Assembly: GCA_948602995.1 (NCBI GenBank) | Contig: CAPEBR010000009.1 | Location: 60,711 to 124,710, forward strand | DNA length: 64,000 bases | Reading direction: 5' to 3' | Origin: an uncultured Dorea sp. | GTDB lineage: Bacteria; Bacillota; Clostridia; Lachnospirales; Lachnospiraceae | Shown: positions 17,331-25,769 of the stretch, piece after piece | How positions within the stretch are numbered: the first letter of the stretch is position 1 | How the letters are laid out: each line of letters starts with the position of its first letter | Notes under the pieces: generated by a model | The model's input: the letters and a program-made list of their open reading frames with translations, nothing else | What the model was told of the DNA's origin: nothing | Databases searched by the model: none | Made by a program: the position numbers and the translations under genes

Positions 17331-17351
17331 TATTTATGTCAGGCGGCAGAT

Positions 17352-18236
17352 TTATTTGACGCCTGGCATAATTACGTCCTTTCTAATATCCCTGTGTTCA
17401 ATCCGGATTCCATAGTTATCCATCTTTTCCAGCGCTTCATAGAGTTCATTCGCCAGAGTTACTGAGCGGTGTTTTCCACCAGTACACCCCACGCCAATTA
17501 CAAGCTGCGTCTTTCCCTCTGAGACATAATTCGGAATCAGAAATCTGACCATATCTACAAACTTTTCCAGAAAAATAACCGCCTTGTCATTATTCATAAC
17601 ATAGTTCCTGACCTCAGCATTATTTCCGCTTAAGGGACGCAGTTCTTCTATATAATAGGGGTTGGGGAGGAACCTCACATCAAATACAAGGTCTGCGTCA
17701 CTGGGGATTCCATATTTAAATCCAAAGGACAATACTGTTATATACAGGTTCTTGTACTCCTTATTCTCCACATAGATCCTGTGGAGCTCCTGTTTCAGCT
17801 CTCTTGTAAGCATATGACTTGTATCAATCAGATAGTCCGCTTTTTTCTTAAGAAATGCAAGCTGGTCTCTTTCTCTTGTAATTCCCCGGTCCACACGTCC
17901 TCCGCTCCCTGACAGCGGATGAAATCTTCTCGTCTCTTTATATCTCTTAATGAGCACATCATCGCTGGATTCTAAAAACAAGATCTCATACTTTACCCCA
18001 GCCCCGTCAAGCTCCGTGAACACTGCCGCAAGCCTGGCAAAGCCATTGCCGCTTCTGATATCCACGCCCAGGGCAACCTTGTTCATCTCCGTCCCAGGCA
18101 CCACAAAAAGCTCTGCAAGCTTGGGAATCAGAGGAACAGGCAGGTTATCCACACAAAAATATCCCATATCCTCCAGCATCTTAAGGGCAGTACTCTTCCC
18201 GGCTCCGGACATCCCTGTAATAATCACAAATCTCAT
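17352..18236 (-). CDS. rapZ: RapZ/YvcJ nucleotide-binding protein
   Basis: A 294-residue P-loop protein. Walker A GMSGAGKST is at residues 7-15, and the Walker B-like and C-terminal RapZ signature GCTGGKHRSV is near 250. In enterobacteria RapZ binds glmZ/glmY RNA and RNase E; in Firmicutes YvcJ hydrolyses GTP/ATP and affects competence and possibly cell-wall precursor supply. It is one base from murB upstream (stop at 18238, start at 18236), fitting a shared cell-envelope role. Confidence 0.95.
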   Translation of the reverse strand: MRFVIITGMSGAGKSTALKMLEDMGYFCVDNLPVPLIPKLAELFVVPGTEMNKVALGVDIRSGNGFARLAAVFTELDGAGVKYEILFLESSDDVLIKRYKETRRFHPLSGSGGRVDRGITRERDQLAFLKKKADYLIDTSHMLTRELKQELHRIYVENKEYKNLYITVLSFGFKYGIPSDADLVFDVRFLPNPYYIEELRPLSGNNAEVRNYVMNNDKAVIFLEKFVDMVRFLIPNYVSEGKTQLVIGVGCTGGKHRSVTLANELYEALEKMDNYGIRIEHRDIRKDVIMPGVK

Positions 18237-18237
18237 A

Positions 18238-19149
18238 TTAAAACTCCCCTAACCTTCTCACCTCCGGCGTAAGCAACACGCCGGAATGCTCCTCCACACG
18301 TTCCGACACCTTTCTCATCAGTTCCATAATCTCTGCGCTGGACGCGTGATCTCTGTTAATGACAAATCCACAGTGCTTTTCCGACACCTGCGCGCCTCCC
18401 ACCCGGAAGCCTCTAAGCCCTGCATCCTCAATTAATTTCCCCGCAAAATATCCTTCCGGTCTTTTAAATGTACTTCCTGCACTGGGGAACTCCAGCGGCT
18501 GCTTCGAGATCCTCTTTTCCCGCAGTTCTTCCATTCTTGCCCGAACCTGATCTCTGTCGCCATAGTCAAGCGCAATAACCGCCTCAAGAACAATATAGTT
18601 TCTCCTGGCAATAACACTCGTCCTGTACCCCAGTTCCAGCTCTTCTGCTGATAATGTGCGGAACTCCCCTTCTGGCGTCAGTACAAGAACACTGGTCAGC
18701 ACATCCTTCATCTCCCCGCCGTAGGCCCCGGCGTTCATCATGCAGGCTCCTCCCACTGTCCCCGGAATCCCCGATGCAAACTCAAATCCTGCAAGCCCTT
18801 CCTCATAAGCCCGGTATGCCACCTTAGAAAGCAGCGCCCCCGCCTGTGCCGTAATGCAGCCTTTGTCCGCAGTAATCCCACTCATCTCCCTGTAAATCTG
18901 AATAATAACCCCCCTGTATCCAGTATCCGACACAAGCAGATTGCTTCCATTGCCTATAATATAATAAGGCATGCGTCTCTTCTTACACACCTCCACCACA
19001 TTCCGCAGCTCCTCCTTCGTCCCAGGCGTCACAAAAAAGTCAGCCGTCCCCCCGGTACGGAATGTTGTGTGCTGCTTCATGGGCTCGTTTGTCCTGACTC
19101 TGCCTTCCTCCAAAGTTCTAATGAGCTCCTCAAAAAAATCCCGATTCAT
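18238..19149 (-). CDS. murB: UDP-N-acetylenolpyruvoylglucosamine reductase (MurB)
   Basis: A 303-residue FAD/NADPH enzyme that makes UDP-MurNAc, the second committed step of peptidoglycan synthesis. FAD-binding motifs include TTFRTGGTADFF near residue 28, IGNGSNLLVSD near 65, and GIPGTVGGACMMNAGAYGGE near 125. The catalytic Ser lies in SAGSTFKRP near 225, and the C-terminal segment GGAQVSEKHCGF is conserved. It is the first gene of the murB-rapZ-whiA-crh-like operon. Confidence 0.97.
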   Translation of the reverse strand: MNRDFFEELIRTLEEGRVRTNEPMKQHTTFRTGGTADFFVTPGTKEELRNVVEVCKKRRMPYYIIGNGSNLLVSDTGYRGVIIQIYREMSGITADKGCITAQAGALLSKVAYRAYEEGLAGFEFASGIPGTVGGACMMNAGAYGGEMKDVLTSVLVLTPEGEFRTLSAEELELGYRTSVIARRNYIVLEAVIALDYGDRDQVRARMEELREKRISKQPLEFPSAGSTFKRPEGYFAGKLIEDAGLRGFRVGGAQVSEKHCGFVINRDHASSAEIMELMRKVSERVEEHSGVLLTPEVRRLGEF

Positions 19150-19244
19150 ACATTACTCCCATACTTTTTTAACCTAAGTATATAATAAATCCTCCATAAA
19201 TTCAACGCGGTCTTGCAAAATCATGGGAAATACGTTATATTTAA

Positions 19245-19377
19245 GTTACTGTTCACTCCGTTCACAGTAACATTCGCAAATCCATTTAAAATTCGCTTCG
19301 CGAATGGGATTTGCTCACACCCGAATCATTTTTTTACGGACTTTGCAGTAAATGCAAAGTCCTGTGTGAACAGTAAC
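19245..19377. repeat. 133-bp inverted-repeat-ended element, copy A
   Basis: Starts GTTACTGTTCACTCC, ends GTGTGAACAGTAAC, and holds internal hairpins TTCGCTTCGCGAA and GACTTTGCAGTAAATGCAAAGTC. The reverse complement of 37377-37509 has the same length and nearly the same sequence. A further GTTACTGTGAAC..GTGAACAGTAA unit follows at 19385-19412. It carries no reading frame. With flanking AT-rich sequence it accounts for the 307-base gap between murB and the CorC-like gene; a TATAAT at 19424-19429 may serve the latter. Confidence 0.8.
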
Positions 19378-19456
19378 ATATTTAAGTTACTGTGAACAAA
19401 GTGAACAGTAATTTATTAAATATTATAATTTTATTAGAAAAAGGAGTGATTTTTAA

Positions 19457-20764
19457 TTGGACTCGAGTGACGCCACGCAGATTATTATACTAATTGTGTT
19501 ATTATTTTTATCGGCATTTTTTTCATCTGCCGAAACAGCGCTGACGACTGTAAACAAAATTCGAATCCGCGCCCTTGCAGACGAGGGCAAGAAAACTGCA
19601 AAGACTGTATTAAACATCACAGACGATTCCGGCAAGATGCTAAGTGCCATCCTGATTGGCAATAACATCGTGAATCTGTCTGCCGCATCTCTTACGACCA
19701 CCCTGGCTTACAGCTTCGGCGGCCCATGGGTAGCAATCGCAAGCGGAATACTGACTGTCGCAATCCTTCTCTTCGGTGAGATTACCCCGAAGACCATAGC
19801 AACAATCCACGCCGAAAAGATGTCCTTGATCTATGCCCCGGTTATCAGCATCTTCATGAAGCTCATGACCCCTGCAATCTGGGTGATCAACGGACTGTCC
19901 CTTGGTGTACTTTTTCTGCTTCGCATAAACCCCAATGACAAAAACAGGGCCATGACCGAGACGGAGCTTCGCACAATCGTGGATGTCAGCCACGAGGACG
20001 GCGTCATTGAGTCAGACGAAAAAGAGATGATATATAATGTGTTCGATCTTGGGGACGCCAGAGCCAAGGATGTCATGGTGCCCCGTGTACACGTAACCTT
20101 TGCTGACGTAGAAAGCTCCTATAAAGAGCTCCTCGAAATCTTCCGGGAGGACAAGTTCACAAGACTTCCCGTATTCGAGGAGACCACCGACAATGTAATC
20201 GGTACAATTAACATGAAGGATCTGCTGCTCTTTGACAGCTCCAGAGAATTTCATGTCCAGGACATTCTGAGAGAGGCATACTTCACTTATGAATATAAGA
20301 ATATCTCCGAGCTCCTTGTAGAGATGCGTCAGGCTTCCTTCAATATTGCCATTGTACTTGACGAATACGGTGAAACTGCCGGTCTCATTACTCTTGAAGA
20401 TATATTGGAGGAAATTGTAGGGGAGATTCATGATGAATACGATGAAAATGAAGAAGACTTTGTAAGGGAGATCAGTCCCCGTGAGTATGTCATCGAAGGC
20501 TCTATGAACCTTGATGATTTAAATGACCGCCTGGATCTCTCACTGGAATCCGAGGACTATGATTCCCTGGGTGGATTTATCATTGAGCACCTGGACCGCC
20601 TCCCGGAAGTCGGAGACGCCATCACAACCAAAGACCATATCCGTCTCGTAGTTGAGACGCTGGACAAAAACCGGATTGAAAATGTCCATGTATATCTGCC
20701 CGAACCGATTATGAAGGATTACAGCTCCCCGGAAGGGGACCGCACATCTGACAAAAGAGAATAA
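19457..20764 (+). CDS. CNNM/CorC (HlyC) family transport protein
   Basis: A 435-residue protein with an N-terminal DUF21/CNNM transmembrane domain (three to four helices in the first 150 residues, including SSAETALTTVNK and LFGEITPKTIAT), a pair of CBS domains at about 205-330 (DVMVPRVHVTF; GETAGLITLEDILEEIVGEI), and a C-terminal CorC_HlyC domain. The family exports or senses Mg2+/Co2+; 'hemolysin' names are historical. It starts at TTG 19457 with AAGGAG eleven bases upstream; no ATG fits the frame. A strong terminator follows. Confidence 0.92.
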   Translation: MDSSDATQIIILIVLLFLSAFFSSAETALTTVNKIRIRALADEGKKTAKTVLNITDDSGKMLSAILIGNNIVNLSAASLTTTLAYSFGGPWVAIASGILTVAILLFGEITPKTIATIHAEKMSLIYAPVISIFMKLMTPAIWVINGLSLGVLFLLRINPNDKNRAMTETELRTIVDVSHEDGVIESDEKEMIYNVFDLGDARAKDVMVPRVHVTFADVESSYKELLEIFREDKFTRLPVFEETTDNVIGTINMKDLLLFDSSREFHVQDILREAYFTYEYKNISELLVEMRQASFNIAIVLDEYGETAGLITLEDILEEIVGEIHDEYDENEEDFVREISPREYVIEGSMNLDDLNDRLDLSLESEDYDSLGGFIIEHLDRLPEVGDAITTKDHIRLVVETLDKNRIENVHVYLPEPIMKDYSSPEGDRTSDKRE

Positions 20765-20804
20765 AGAATGTGCCCCTGTCAAAATCATGGATGATATTCC
20801 ACAG

Positions 20805-20846
20805 AAGGCGTAGCTGGAAAGATCTGCTCTTCCATCTACGCCTTTT
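20805..20846 (+). terminator. terminator of the CorC-like gene
   Basis: AAGGCGTAG/CTACGCCTT stem with a further internal TGGAA/TTCCA pairing, ending in TTTT. Confidence 0.8.
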
Positions 20847-20886
20847 GCACGTACAAAGCTGATGTACCAGACTCCTTGGTCCCATA

Positions 20887-21612
20887 TCAGCTCACAATCA
20901 CTGTCTGATATCCTGCCCGCTTAAGCCTCTGTTCCATTGCGGTCGCTTCATTCAAGTCATCGTATCCTCCCACCTGAACTCTGATATACGGTCCGGAATC
21001 ATCAATAAACGCCGGAAAATCCTGCTCCAGAAGCTCCGTCAGCATTCTTTGCGCATTTCCCCAGTTCCGGAAAGAACCTGTCTGCACCCGGTAGTATACA
21101 TCCTGAATCACCCCGGCTCCATCAAGGGTATCCAGGATTCCCCTCGCAATCCCCTGGGCAATATCCTCAAAGTTTGCATCAAACAATTCATTATCCACAT
21201 CCGAATTAATAAATCCCGCTTCCACCAGCACCGCAGGCATCTTCGTCCTCTTAAGCACCACAAGATTCGGCCTCGCCTTCACCCCAAGGTTCACAAAGCC
21301 AACTGCTTCCAGCTGATCATTGATATTCTGTGCCATCTCGTACTTAATCCCGGACAGATCATACACAAGCGTCTCAACCCCCGACACATCATTATCCGTC
21401 GGATACGAATTTCTGTGAATTGATACAAAAAAATCCACCCCCGCATTATTTGCCTCCATGGCCTTCTCATATGGCGTCTCATATACATCCGTTGTCCTCG
21501 TATACTCTACATCAATCCCATTATTCTGCAGAATCTCCCCTACTGCAAGCGTAAGTCTTAAAGCATCATCCTTCTCCTGCCTGCCATTATAGACAGCGCC
21601 CGGGTCACGTCC
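20887..21612 (-). pseudogene. 3' part of a split N-acetylmuramoyl-L-alanine amidase (Amidase_3 + SPOR), CwlC-like
   Basis: Codes the bulk of a zinc amidase from GGRDPGAVYNGRQEKDD onward, with Zn/catalytic motifs SIHRNS and LVEAGFI, followed by a C-terminal SPOR domain (YYRVQTGSF...YIRVQVGGY) that binds glycan. The open frame continues upstream to a TAA at 21628-21630 and has no plausible start before the internal ATG at 21459. The missing start, RBS and DAGHGG zinc motif lie at 25706-25744. Joining the two at the shared GGA (21610-21612 = 25706-25708) gives 253 residues in frame, close to the 255 of Bacillus CwlC, the mother-cell lysis amidase. As it stands the gene is interrupted and should be inactive unless the intervening element is excised. 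Confidence 0.9.
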
Positions 21613-21640
21613 GCCGTGTGCAGAGTGTTAATTGCGCAAA
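21610..21640 (-). other. attachment junction, amidase 3' side
   Basis: Amidase sequence ends at GGA 21610-21612. Beyond it the sequence is element-derived and contains the arm TTGCGCAA at 21632-21639, the same octamer found beside the other junction (25692-25699). Confidence 0.75.
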
Positions 21641-21730
21641 TACTATATGTATTTCCCCCAGACTGATTAGGGGATTTAGAAATGTGTGAGATGAGACAAC
21701 CGTTTCCTCCGATTCCACACTATAACTTCT

Positions 21731-21752
21731 CGGAATCTCTATGAATGAGATT
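21731..21752 (-). repeat. 22-bp palindromic repeat, left copy
   Basis: Minus-strand AATCTCATTCAT followed by AGAGATTCCG; matches 21 of 22 bases of the plus-strand copy at 23675-23696. It contains the stop codon of the ATPase/nuclease gene. The two copies are in inverted orientation around that gene. Confidence 0.7.
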
Positions 21753-23472
21753 CTCTAAAAGAGCAGGATTCAGCCAATGCTTTCCCTATCAACACTTTTT
21801 TACCACAAAATGCAAATCCATATTTCCGTATCCGGTCTTCTGATACACCTTTTGCCTCTAGCATGGAAGCATACTGCTTCTCCTCTATCTGTAGAAGCGC
21901 CGCATCAACCGTATCCGCAAGCTCCGTCTCTTCTTCTGGGTCTTGTACTTTAAACTCCATAATAATTCCAAAATCCTGCACATCTCTCGGCTCCAACAAC
22001 ACATCGTACCTTCCAAATCCACTCTCTCTGTTCGAGGTAATGATATACCGATTTTCCAAAGTAACCATTAATCCTAAAACAAAACCATGGTAAAAACGTT
22101 CCGGCTCACTTTCCCCAGATGGTCTGCTGCCACTGTCAAAATAGCTGAACATTACTTTTGACACCCGATTCATATAGACATTCATTTCCTTTAAATCATC
22201 TTTGAGGAGCGCTTTGATAAAATCATTATAGCTGGAAGCAGAAGAGGAAAACCACCCCCGCACAATACTTCTGAACATGATCATCGTCTCAAAATTGGTA
22301 ATCTCCAGTTCATAGAGTTCTTTCCATTCCATATATCCCAACTGTTGTACCCTATAATTCTTCACTTTAAGATATCCACTTGCCAAAAAAAGACTCCAGA
22401 CTGCAGTTTCATCCAAATCCAACTGATTATAAACAATCTGCTCCTCAATCTCAGCTTCAATGCTTTCCCCGGTCAACAACTGTCTAAACGATTCTTTAAT
22501 CTGTTTGCCTCCCCGCCGGATTAGTTTCCCTATAAGGCTATTGCTGCTTGTATTCGCCCAATAAGTACCAACACGGCGTTCTGACAAATAATTAATGATG
22601 GACCACGGATTATAAATATCCTTTATGCTGCCAAATATGAAACCATCATACCATTCCTTTACTTCCTCTTTCTTGTCTGACAAAGCGTACTCATCCAAAG
22701 CTTCAAACACTTCTTCTTCTGTAAATCCAAAGGAATCCCCATACAAAGATGAAGTTGTTGTTACCACTTTCATATTATTTAGATCTGAAAAAATAGATTC
22801 TTTACTGACTCTGGTAATCCCTGTCAAAATCGCACGCTCAAGATATGGATTTCCCTTGAATGCTGCATTAAGCATACTACGGATAAACACCAGCAGTTCT
22901 TCCCAGTATCCATCTATATAGGCTTCTTGCATAGGTGTGTCATATTCATCCAAAAGAATAATTACCTTTTTCCCATAATAACGACACAGGTAATCCGATA
23001 TCCTTCTAAGAGATACCGTTATCTCCGAATCCCGCATATCAATGGATACCCTGCGGTAATATTCTTTCTCATTCTCTTCCAGTAAGTCTCCTTTTGCAAG
23101 AAATGCATACTTATTATACAAGTCCACAATGGTCTGGCATATCTTGATTCGTGCTTCTTCATAAGATGTATCCTTCACATCTGCAAAACTCAACGAGATT
23201 ACCGGGTAAGTTCCCTGCAGGCTGCGGTATGCTTCCTCTCTCCAGATATTTAATCCCTCAAACAGCAAACTGTCGGCATGATCTACCGAAAAAAAATGCT
23301 CCACCATGCTCATTGTCAGAGTCTTCCCAAACCGACGGGGGCGTGTAATCAGCGTCACATCATCCATAGATTCCCACCATTCTTTTATAAACATGGTTTT
23401 ATCTACATAGAAGACTCTCCGTGTAATCATTTTTTCAAAATCCTGGATTCCAATTCCTACCGTTCTTGCCAT
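21739..23472 (-). CDS. AAA-ATPase-like / PD-(D/E)XK nuclease protein
   Basis: A 577-residue protein of the AAA-ATPase_like (PF09820-type) plus PDDEXK_9 family. A Walker A variant TRPRRFGKTLTM lies near residue 43 and Walker B VIILLDEYDTP near 170. The C-terminal nuclease-like core reads GRYDVLLEP then GIIMEFKV (Asp...Glu-x-Lys) near residues 500-520. The family is abundant in anaerobic Firmicutes and Bacteroidetes, often in many copies; its role is unknown, with defence or mobile DNA maintenance suggested by architecture only. Here it is cargo of the recombinase element, flanked by inverted 22-bp repeats, its stop codon inside one of them. GGAGGTAAT precedes the ATG. Confidence 0.88.
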   Translation of the reverse strand: MARTVGIGIQDFEKMITRRVFYVDKTMFIKEWWESMDDVTLITRPRRFGKTLTMSMVEHFFSVDHADSLLFEGLNIWREEAYRSLQGTYPVISLSFADVKDTSYEEARIKICQTIVDLYNKYAFLAKGDLLEENEKEYYRRVSIDMRDSEITVSLRRISDYLCRYYGKKVIILLDEYDTPMQEAYIDGYWEELLVFIRSMLNAAFKGNPYLERAILTGITRVSKESIFSDLNNMKVVTTTSSLYGDSFGFTEEEVFEALDEYALSDKKEEVKEWYDGFIFGSIKDIYNPWSIINYLSERRVGTYWANTSSNSLIGKLIRRGGKQIKESFRQLLTGESIEAEIEEQIVYNQLDLDETAVWSLFLASGYLKVKNYRVQQLGYMEWKELYELEITNFETMIMFRSIVRGWFSSSASSYNDFIKALLKDDLKEMNVYMNRVSKVMFSYFDSGSRPSGESEPERFYHGFVLGLMVTLENRYIITSNRESGFGRYDVLLEPRDVQDFGIIMEFKVQDPEEETELADTVDAALLQIEEKQYASMLEAKGVSEDRIRKYGFAFCGKKVLIGKALAESCSFRESHS

Positions 23473-23600
23473 ATTACCTCCTCTTTCTGCGGACCCCCCA
23501 ATCTCTTTTTATCATTATATTCTGTTTTTAACAAAATCACAACTATTACCTTCCTTTGCTTTTAGACCTCTTAAGCCATTAAATCCATCGACAGGCGCAT

Positions 23601-23626
23601 AAAATCCCATCATAACTCATGGGATT
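23601..23626 (-). terminator. terminator of the recombinase gene
   Basis: AATCCCAT/ATGGGATT stem with an eight-base loop running into TTTT on the minus strand, downstream of the recombinase stop and upstream of the ATPase gene. Confidence 0.65.
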
Positions 23627-23674
23627 ACTCTAATTTCTTTTCCTGCACGATATTCAGTTTCAATTTTCAAGCAC

Positions 23675-23696
23675 AATCTCATTCATTGAGATTCCG
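23675..23696 (+). repeat. 22-bp palindromic repeat, right copy
   Basis: AATCTCATTCATTGAGATTCCG on the plus strand minus nothing but one mismatch to 21731-21752. It overlaps the stop codon of the recombinase (23683-23685). Confidence 0.7.
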
Positions 23697-25308
23697 TGAA
23701 GTTATCACTGTATACACTGGAAAATAAATGTTCCTGCTCATTTCCGAAGTTGTAAGTGATTTTGATTTTGCGATTTTCGTAGACTTTTATTTCACTTATC
23801 ATTTCCACCACAATATCTCTGTCCAGTGATTCAATGTCTTTTAATTCCAAAAGCCTTTTAAGCCAGGGCGTTTCAAAAACATCTTCTGTCACATTGTCAT
23901 TCTTCTTTTCTTCCAGTGCTTCAATCTGTTTGGAGTAAAGTTCTTCTTTTTTTAGATAATCCTCTCGGTAAGAAAGCAATTCTTCTTTGGAAATCAGTTC
24001 TTCTCTGTAATCTTCATATATGGATTTTTTTAGTTTTTTCACACGTTCCAACTCTGTTTTGATTTTACTAAGCTCCGTATCTGCAATCCTTTTAACTTTT
24101 GAAGCTGTAAAACTCTGCGATTGTACCAGCTCTTTCAAATTGTCTGCACTGCGGGCGATTACTTTTAAATCACCCAGCACAATATCTTCCAAAACCGCCA
24201 TAGGAAGTGTGTGAGGCGTACAATACTGTTTCCCGTTTCTCTTATATGTTCCACAATAAAGACTATATGTTTTACTTCCATCTGCACGATGCCACATATT
24301 TTTTGCCATTGCCCTGCCACAGTCGCCACATTTCACAAAACCAGCAAAGAGATTTTTATTCGTTTCCAAATCCAGTTCTCTTGTCCTTTTCTGTAAAAGA
24401 GACCTGGCCTTTTCCCATGTTACTTTATCTATAATCGGCTCATGGGTATTCTCAACGATTATCCATTCTTCTTTTCTCATTTTCTTCTGCTTGCTTCTCA
24501 TGCGCTGGTGCTTTGTTCCCTGTACCATGTTACCCACATACATTTCCCTGTGGAGAATACTGTTAATTGTGGAATACGACCAGTACGTTGTACTCTCCAG
24601 GCAGTTACAGTTTTTGTAATTCTCACCATTGACCTTTTTATATTCTGCCGGACAAAGAACACCCTCTGCGTTCAGCAGCTTAGCAATCTTCTGTTTCCCA
24701 TATCCCTGTATATATAAGGAAAAGATTCTGCGGACAACATCAGCCGCGTAATCATCAATCACCAGTTTATTTTTATCCACAGGAGATTTTTTGTAACCAT
24801 AGCTTGTAAATGCTCCAATAAACTCACCGGCTTTTTGTTTTGACTTTACTGTTGCCTGTATCTTTTTGGAAATATCTCTTGCGTACTGATCATTGAAAAT
24901 ATTCTTGATTGGGAGAAGCATATCATATGCCTGTTTCATACTGTCAATACCGTCTGTTACCGATATGAAACGAACTCCCATTTCTGGAAAATATCGCTCC
25001 AAGTATCTTCCGGTATCAATGTAATCACGCCCGAATCTTGATAAATCCTTTACTACAACACAATTAACTTTTCCATCTTCAATATCCGCAATCATTCTCC
25101 GGAAACCAGGTCGGTTGAAATTCGTTCCTGAATAACCATCATCAGCGTACACGTCATACAAGATAAGGTCTTCTTTTTTTGCAATATACTCTGCTAAAAG
25201 TTTTCTCTGATTTCCTACGCTGTCGCTTTCTTCCTTATCACCATCTTCTCTTGATAACCTGATATAAATTGCAGCATTGAATAAGTTCAATACTTTTTGA
25301 AGTTTCAT
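23683..25308 (-). CDS. large serine recombinase
   Basis: A 541-residue site-specific recombinase. The resolvase domain occupies roughly 1-160 with catalytic Ser19 in YIRLSRED and the arginine-containing motifs VVVKDLSRFGRD and DQYARDISKK. A Recombinase domain follows (GYKKSPVDKNKLVID), then a zinc-ribbon CGDCGRAM...YCGTYKRNGKQYC near residue 330-365, and a long coiled-coil region (about 385-470). This is the TnpX/TndX/SpoIVCA-type layout that integrates and excises DNA using short cores. It starts at ATG 25308 because its ATGA overlaps the stop of the preceding 30-codon gene and GGTGG lies upstream. It is the likely enzyme for the amidase junctions. Confidence 0.95.
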   Translation of the reverse strand: MKLQKVLNLFNAAIYIRLSREDGDKEESDSVGNQRKLLAEYIAKKEDLILYDVYADDGYSGTNFNRPGFRRMIADIEDGKVNCVVVKDLSRFGRDYIDTGRYLERYFPEMGVRFISVTDGIDSMKQAYDMLLPIKNIFNDQYARDISKKIQATVKSKQKAGEFIGAFTSYGYKKSPVDKNKLVIDDYAADVVRRIFSLYIQGYGKQKIAKLLNAEGVLCPAEYKKVNGENYKNCNCLESTTYWSYSTINSILHREMYVGNMVQGTKHQRMRSKQKKMRKEEWIIVENTHEPIIDKVTWEKARSLLQKRTRELDLETNKNLFAGFVKCGDCGRAMAKNMWHRADGSKTYSLYCGTYKRNGKQYCTPHTLPMAVLEDIVLGDLKVIARSADNLKELVQSQSFTASKVKRIADTELSKIKTELERVKKLKKSIYEDYREELISKEELLSYREDYLKKEELYSKQIEALEEKKNDNVTEDVFETPWLKRLLELKDIESLDRDIVVEMISEIKVYENRKIKITYNFGNEQEHLFSSVYSDNFTESQ

Positions 25309-25397
25309 ATATCCACCCATTCAACTGTTGTCCTGTCTATAATAAGATTATCCCACGCTTTACCATAAAAAGCAGCCGCTTTCTGTGGATTTCTCAT
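25305..25397 (-). CDS. 30-residue ORF translationally coupled to the recombinase
   Basis: Runs from ATG 25397 (overlapping the TGA of the 43-residue ORF) to a TGA that overlaps the recombinase ATG. It contains NPQKAAAFYGKAWDNL. The overlaps at both ends argue that it is translated, at least as a coupling leader. Function unknown. Confidence 0.5.
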   Translation of the reverse strand: MRNPQKAAAFYGKAWDNLIIDRTTVEWVDI

Positions 25398-25525
25398 ACC
25401 AGACTACCGTTTTGAGCCTTATTATTAAGATGAGATTTGATGATGCGGATAAGCAATTCCTCTGCGGTAAACTTTGATAAAAACTCTCTTTCCACTATAT
25501 ATCGGATCGGTTCTTTCTTTTCCAA
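25394..25525 (-). CDS. 43-residue ORF upstream of the recombinase
   Basis: TTG start at 25525 with AGGAGG ten bases upstream. Sequence includes KKEPIRYIVEREFLSKFTAE and a helical C-terminus. Small acidic/basic proteins of this kind frequently precede serine recombinases in Clostridial transposons, where roles in excision or regulation are suspected. The assignment is by position and length only. Confidence 0.55.
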   Translation of the reverse strand: MEKKEPIRYIVEREFLSKFTAEELLIRIIKSHLNNKAQNGSLV

Positions 25526-25528
25526 ACT

Positions 25529-25665
25529 TTATCGCCCTCCTTGTTTTTGCCATCTATTCTCAACATACGCAAACAGGCTTATCCAATATACCTGTCTGCT
25601 TTCCTTTTTCTCAATAATCAAATGGCTTTCTGCGTGAGAGTAAGCGAGGGTTGTTTTCCCTTTCT
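25529..25665 (-). other. 45-codon open frame at the element's 5' end
   Basis: Open from a TAA at 25666-25668 to a TAA at 25529-25531, ending four bases before the next TTG start, with AESHLIIEKKESRQVYWISL in the middle. No ATG or clear RBS is visible, though a TTG within it is possible. It may be a remnant or a small element protein. Confidence 0.35.
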
Positions 25666-25690
25666 TTAAGTAATATCATTATCAGCCTTA

Positions 25691-25712
25691 CTTGCGCAAC
25701 TGTGTTCCTCCA
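25691..25712 (-). other. attachment junction, amidase 5' side
   Basis: The amidase frame leaves its family sequence after GGA 25706-25708; the arm TTGCGCAA (25692-25699) lies six bases inside the element. The truncated reading frame then stops at 25688. Confidence 0.75.
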
Positions 25713-25744
25713 TGACCCGCATCCAGCATAATTGAATATGGCAT
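25706..25744 (-). pseudogene. 5' part of the split amidase (start, RBS, zinc motif)
   Basis: Codons 1-13 of the amidase: MPYSIMLDAGHGG, preceded by AGGAG with six-base spacing. It supplies the first zinc-ligand His that the 3' part at 20887-21612 lacks in proper context. In its present state translation continues only five codons into the element (TQLRK, then TAA at 25688-25690), giving an 18-residue peptide. Confidence 0.9.
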
Positions 25745-25769
25745 ATATAACTCCTAAACTTTTTTATAT

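Larger units (their letters stand above)
21613..25708 (-). mobile_element. 4,096-bp serine-recombinase element inserted in the amidase gene (skin-like)
   Basis: Defined by the GGA repeated at both junctions of the split amidase. Contents on the minus strand, reading from the amidase 5' side: a 45-codon open frame, two tiny overlapping genes, a large serine recombinase, a terminator, then an AAA-ATPase/PD-(D/E)XK gene. TTGCGCAA arms sit inside both ends. Large serine recombinases of the TnpX/TndX group exchange at GA, which fits the GGA core. Removal of exactly this length restores the amidase frame, so the insertion was site-specific and clean. No conjugation or phage genes are present. Confidence 0.85.

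Noticed and set aside
20887..21459. Reading the amidase as a complete 190-residue gene from ATG 21459
   Set aside because: The amidase fold continues upstream in frame for about 50 codons, and the true start is found at 25744, so that ATG is internal.
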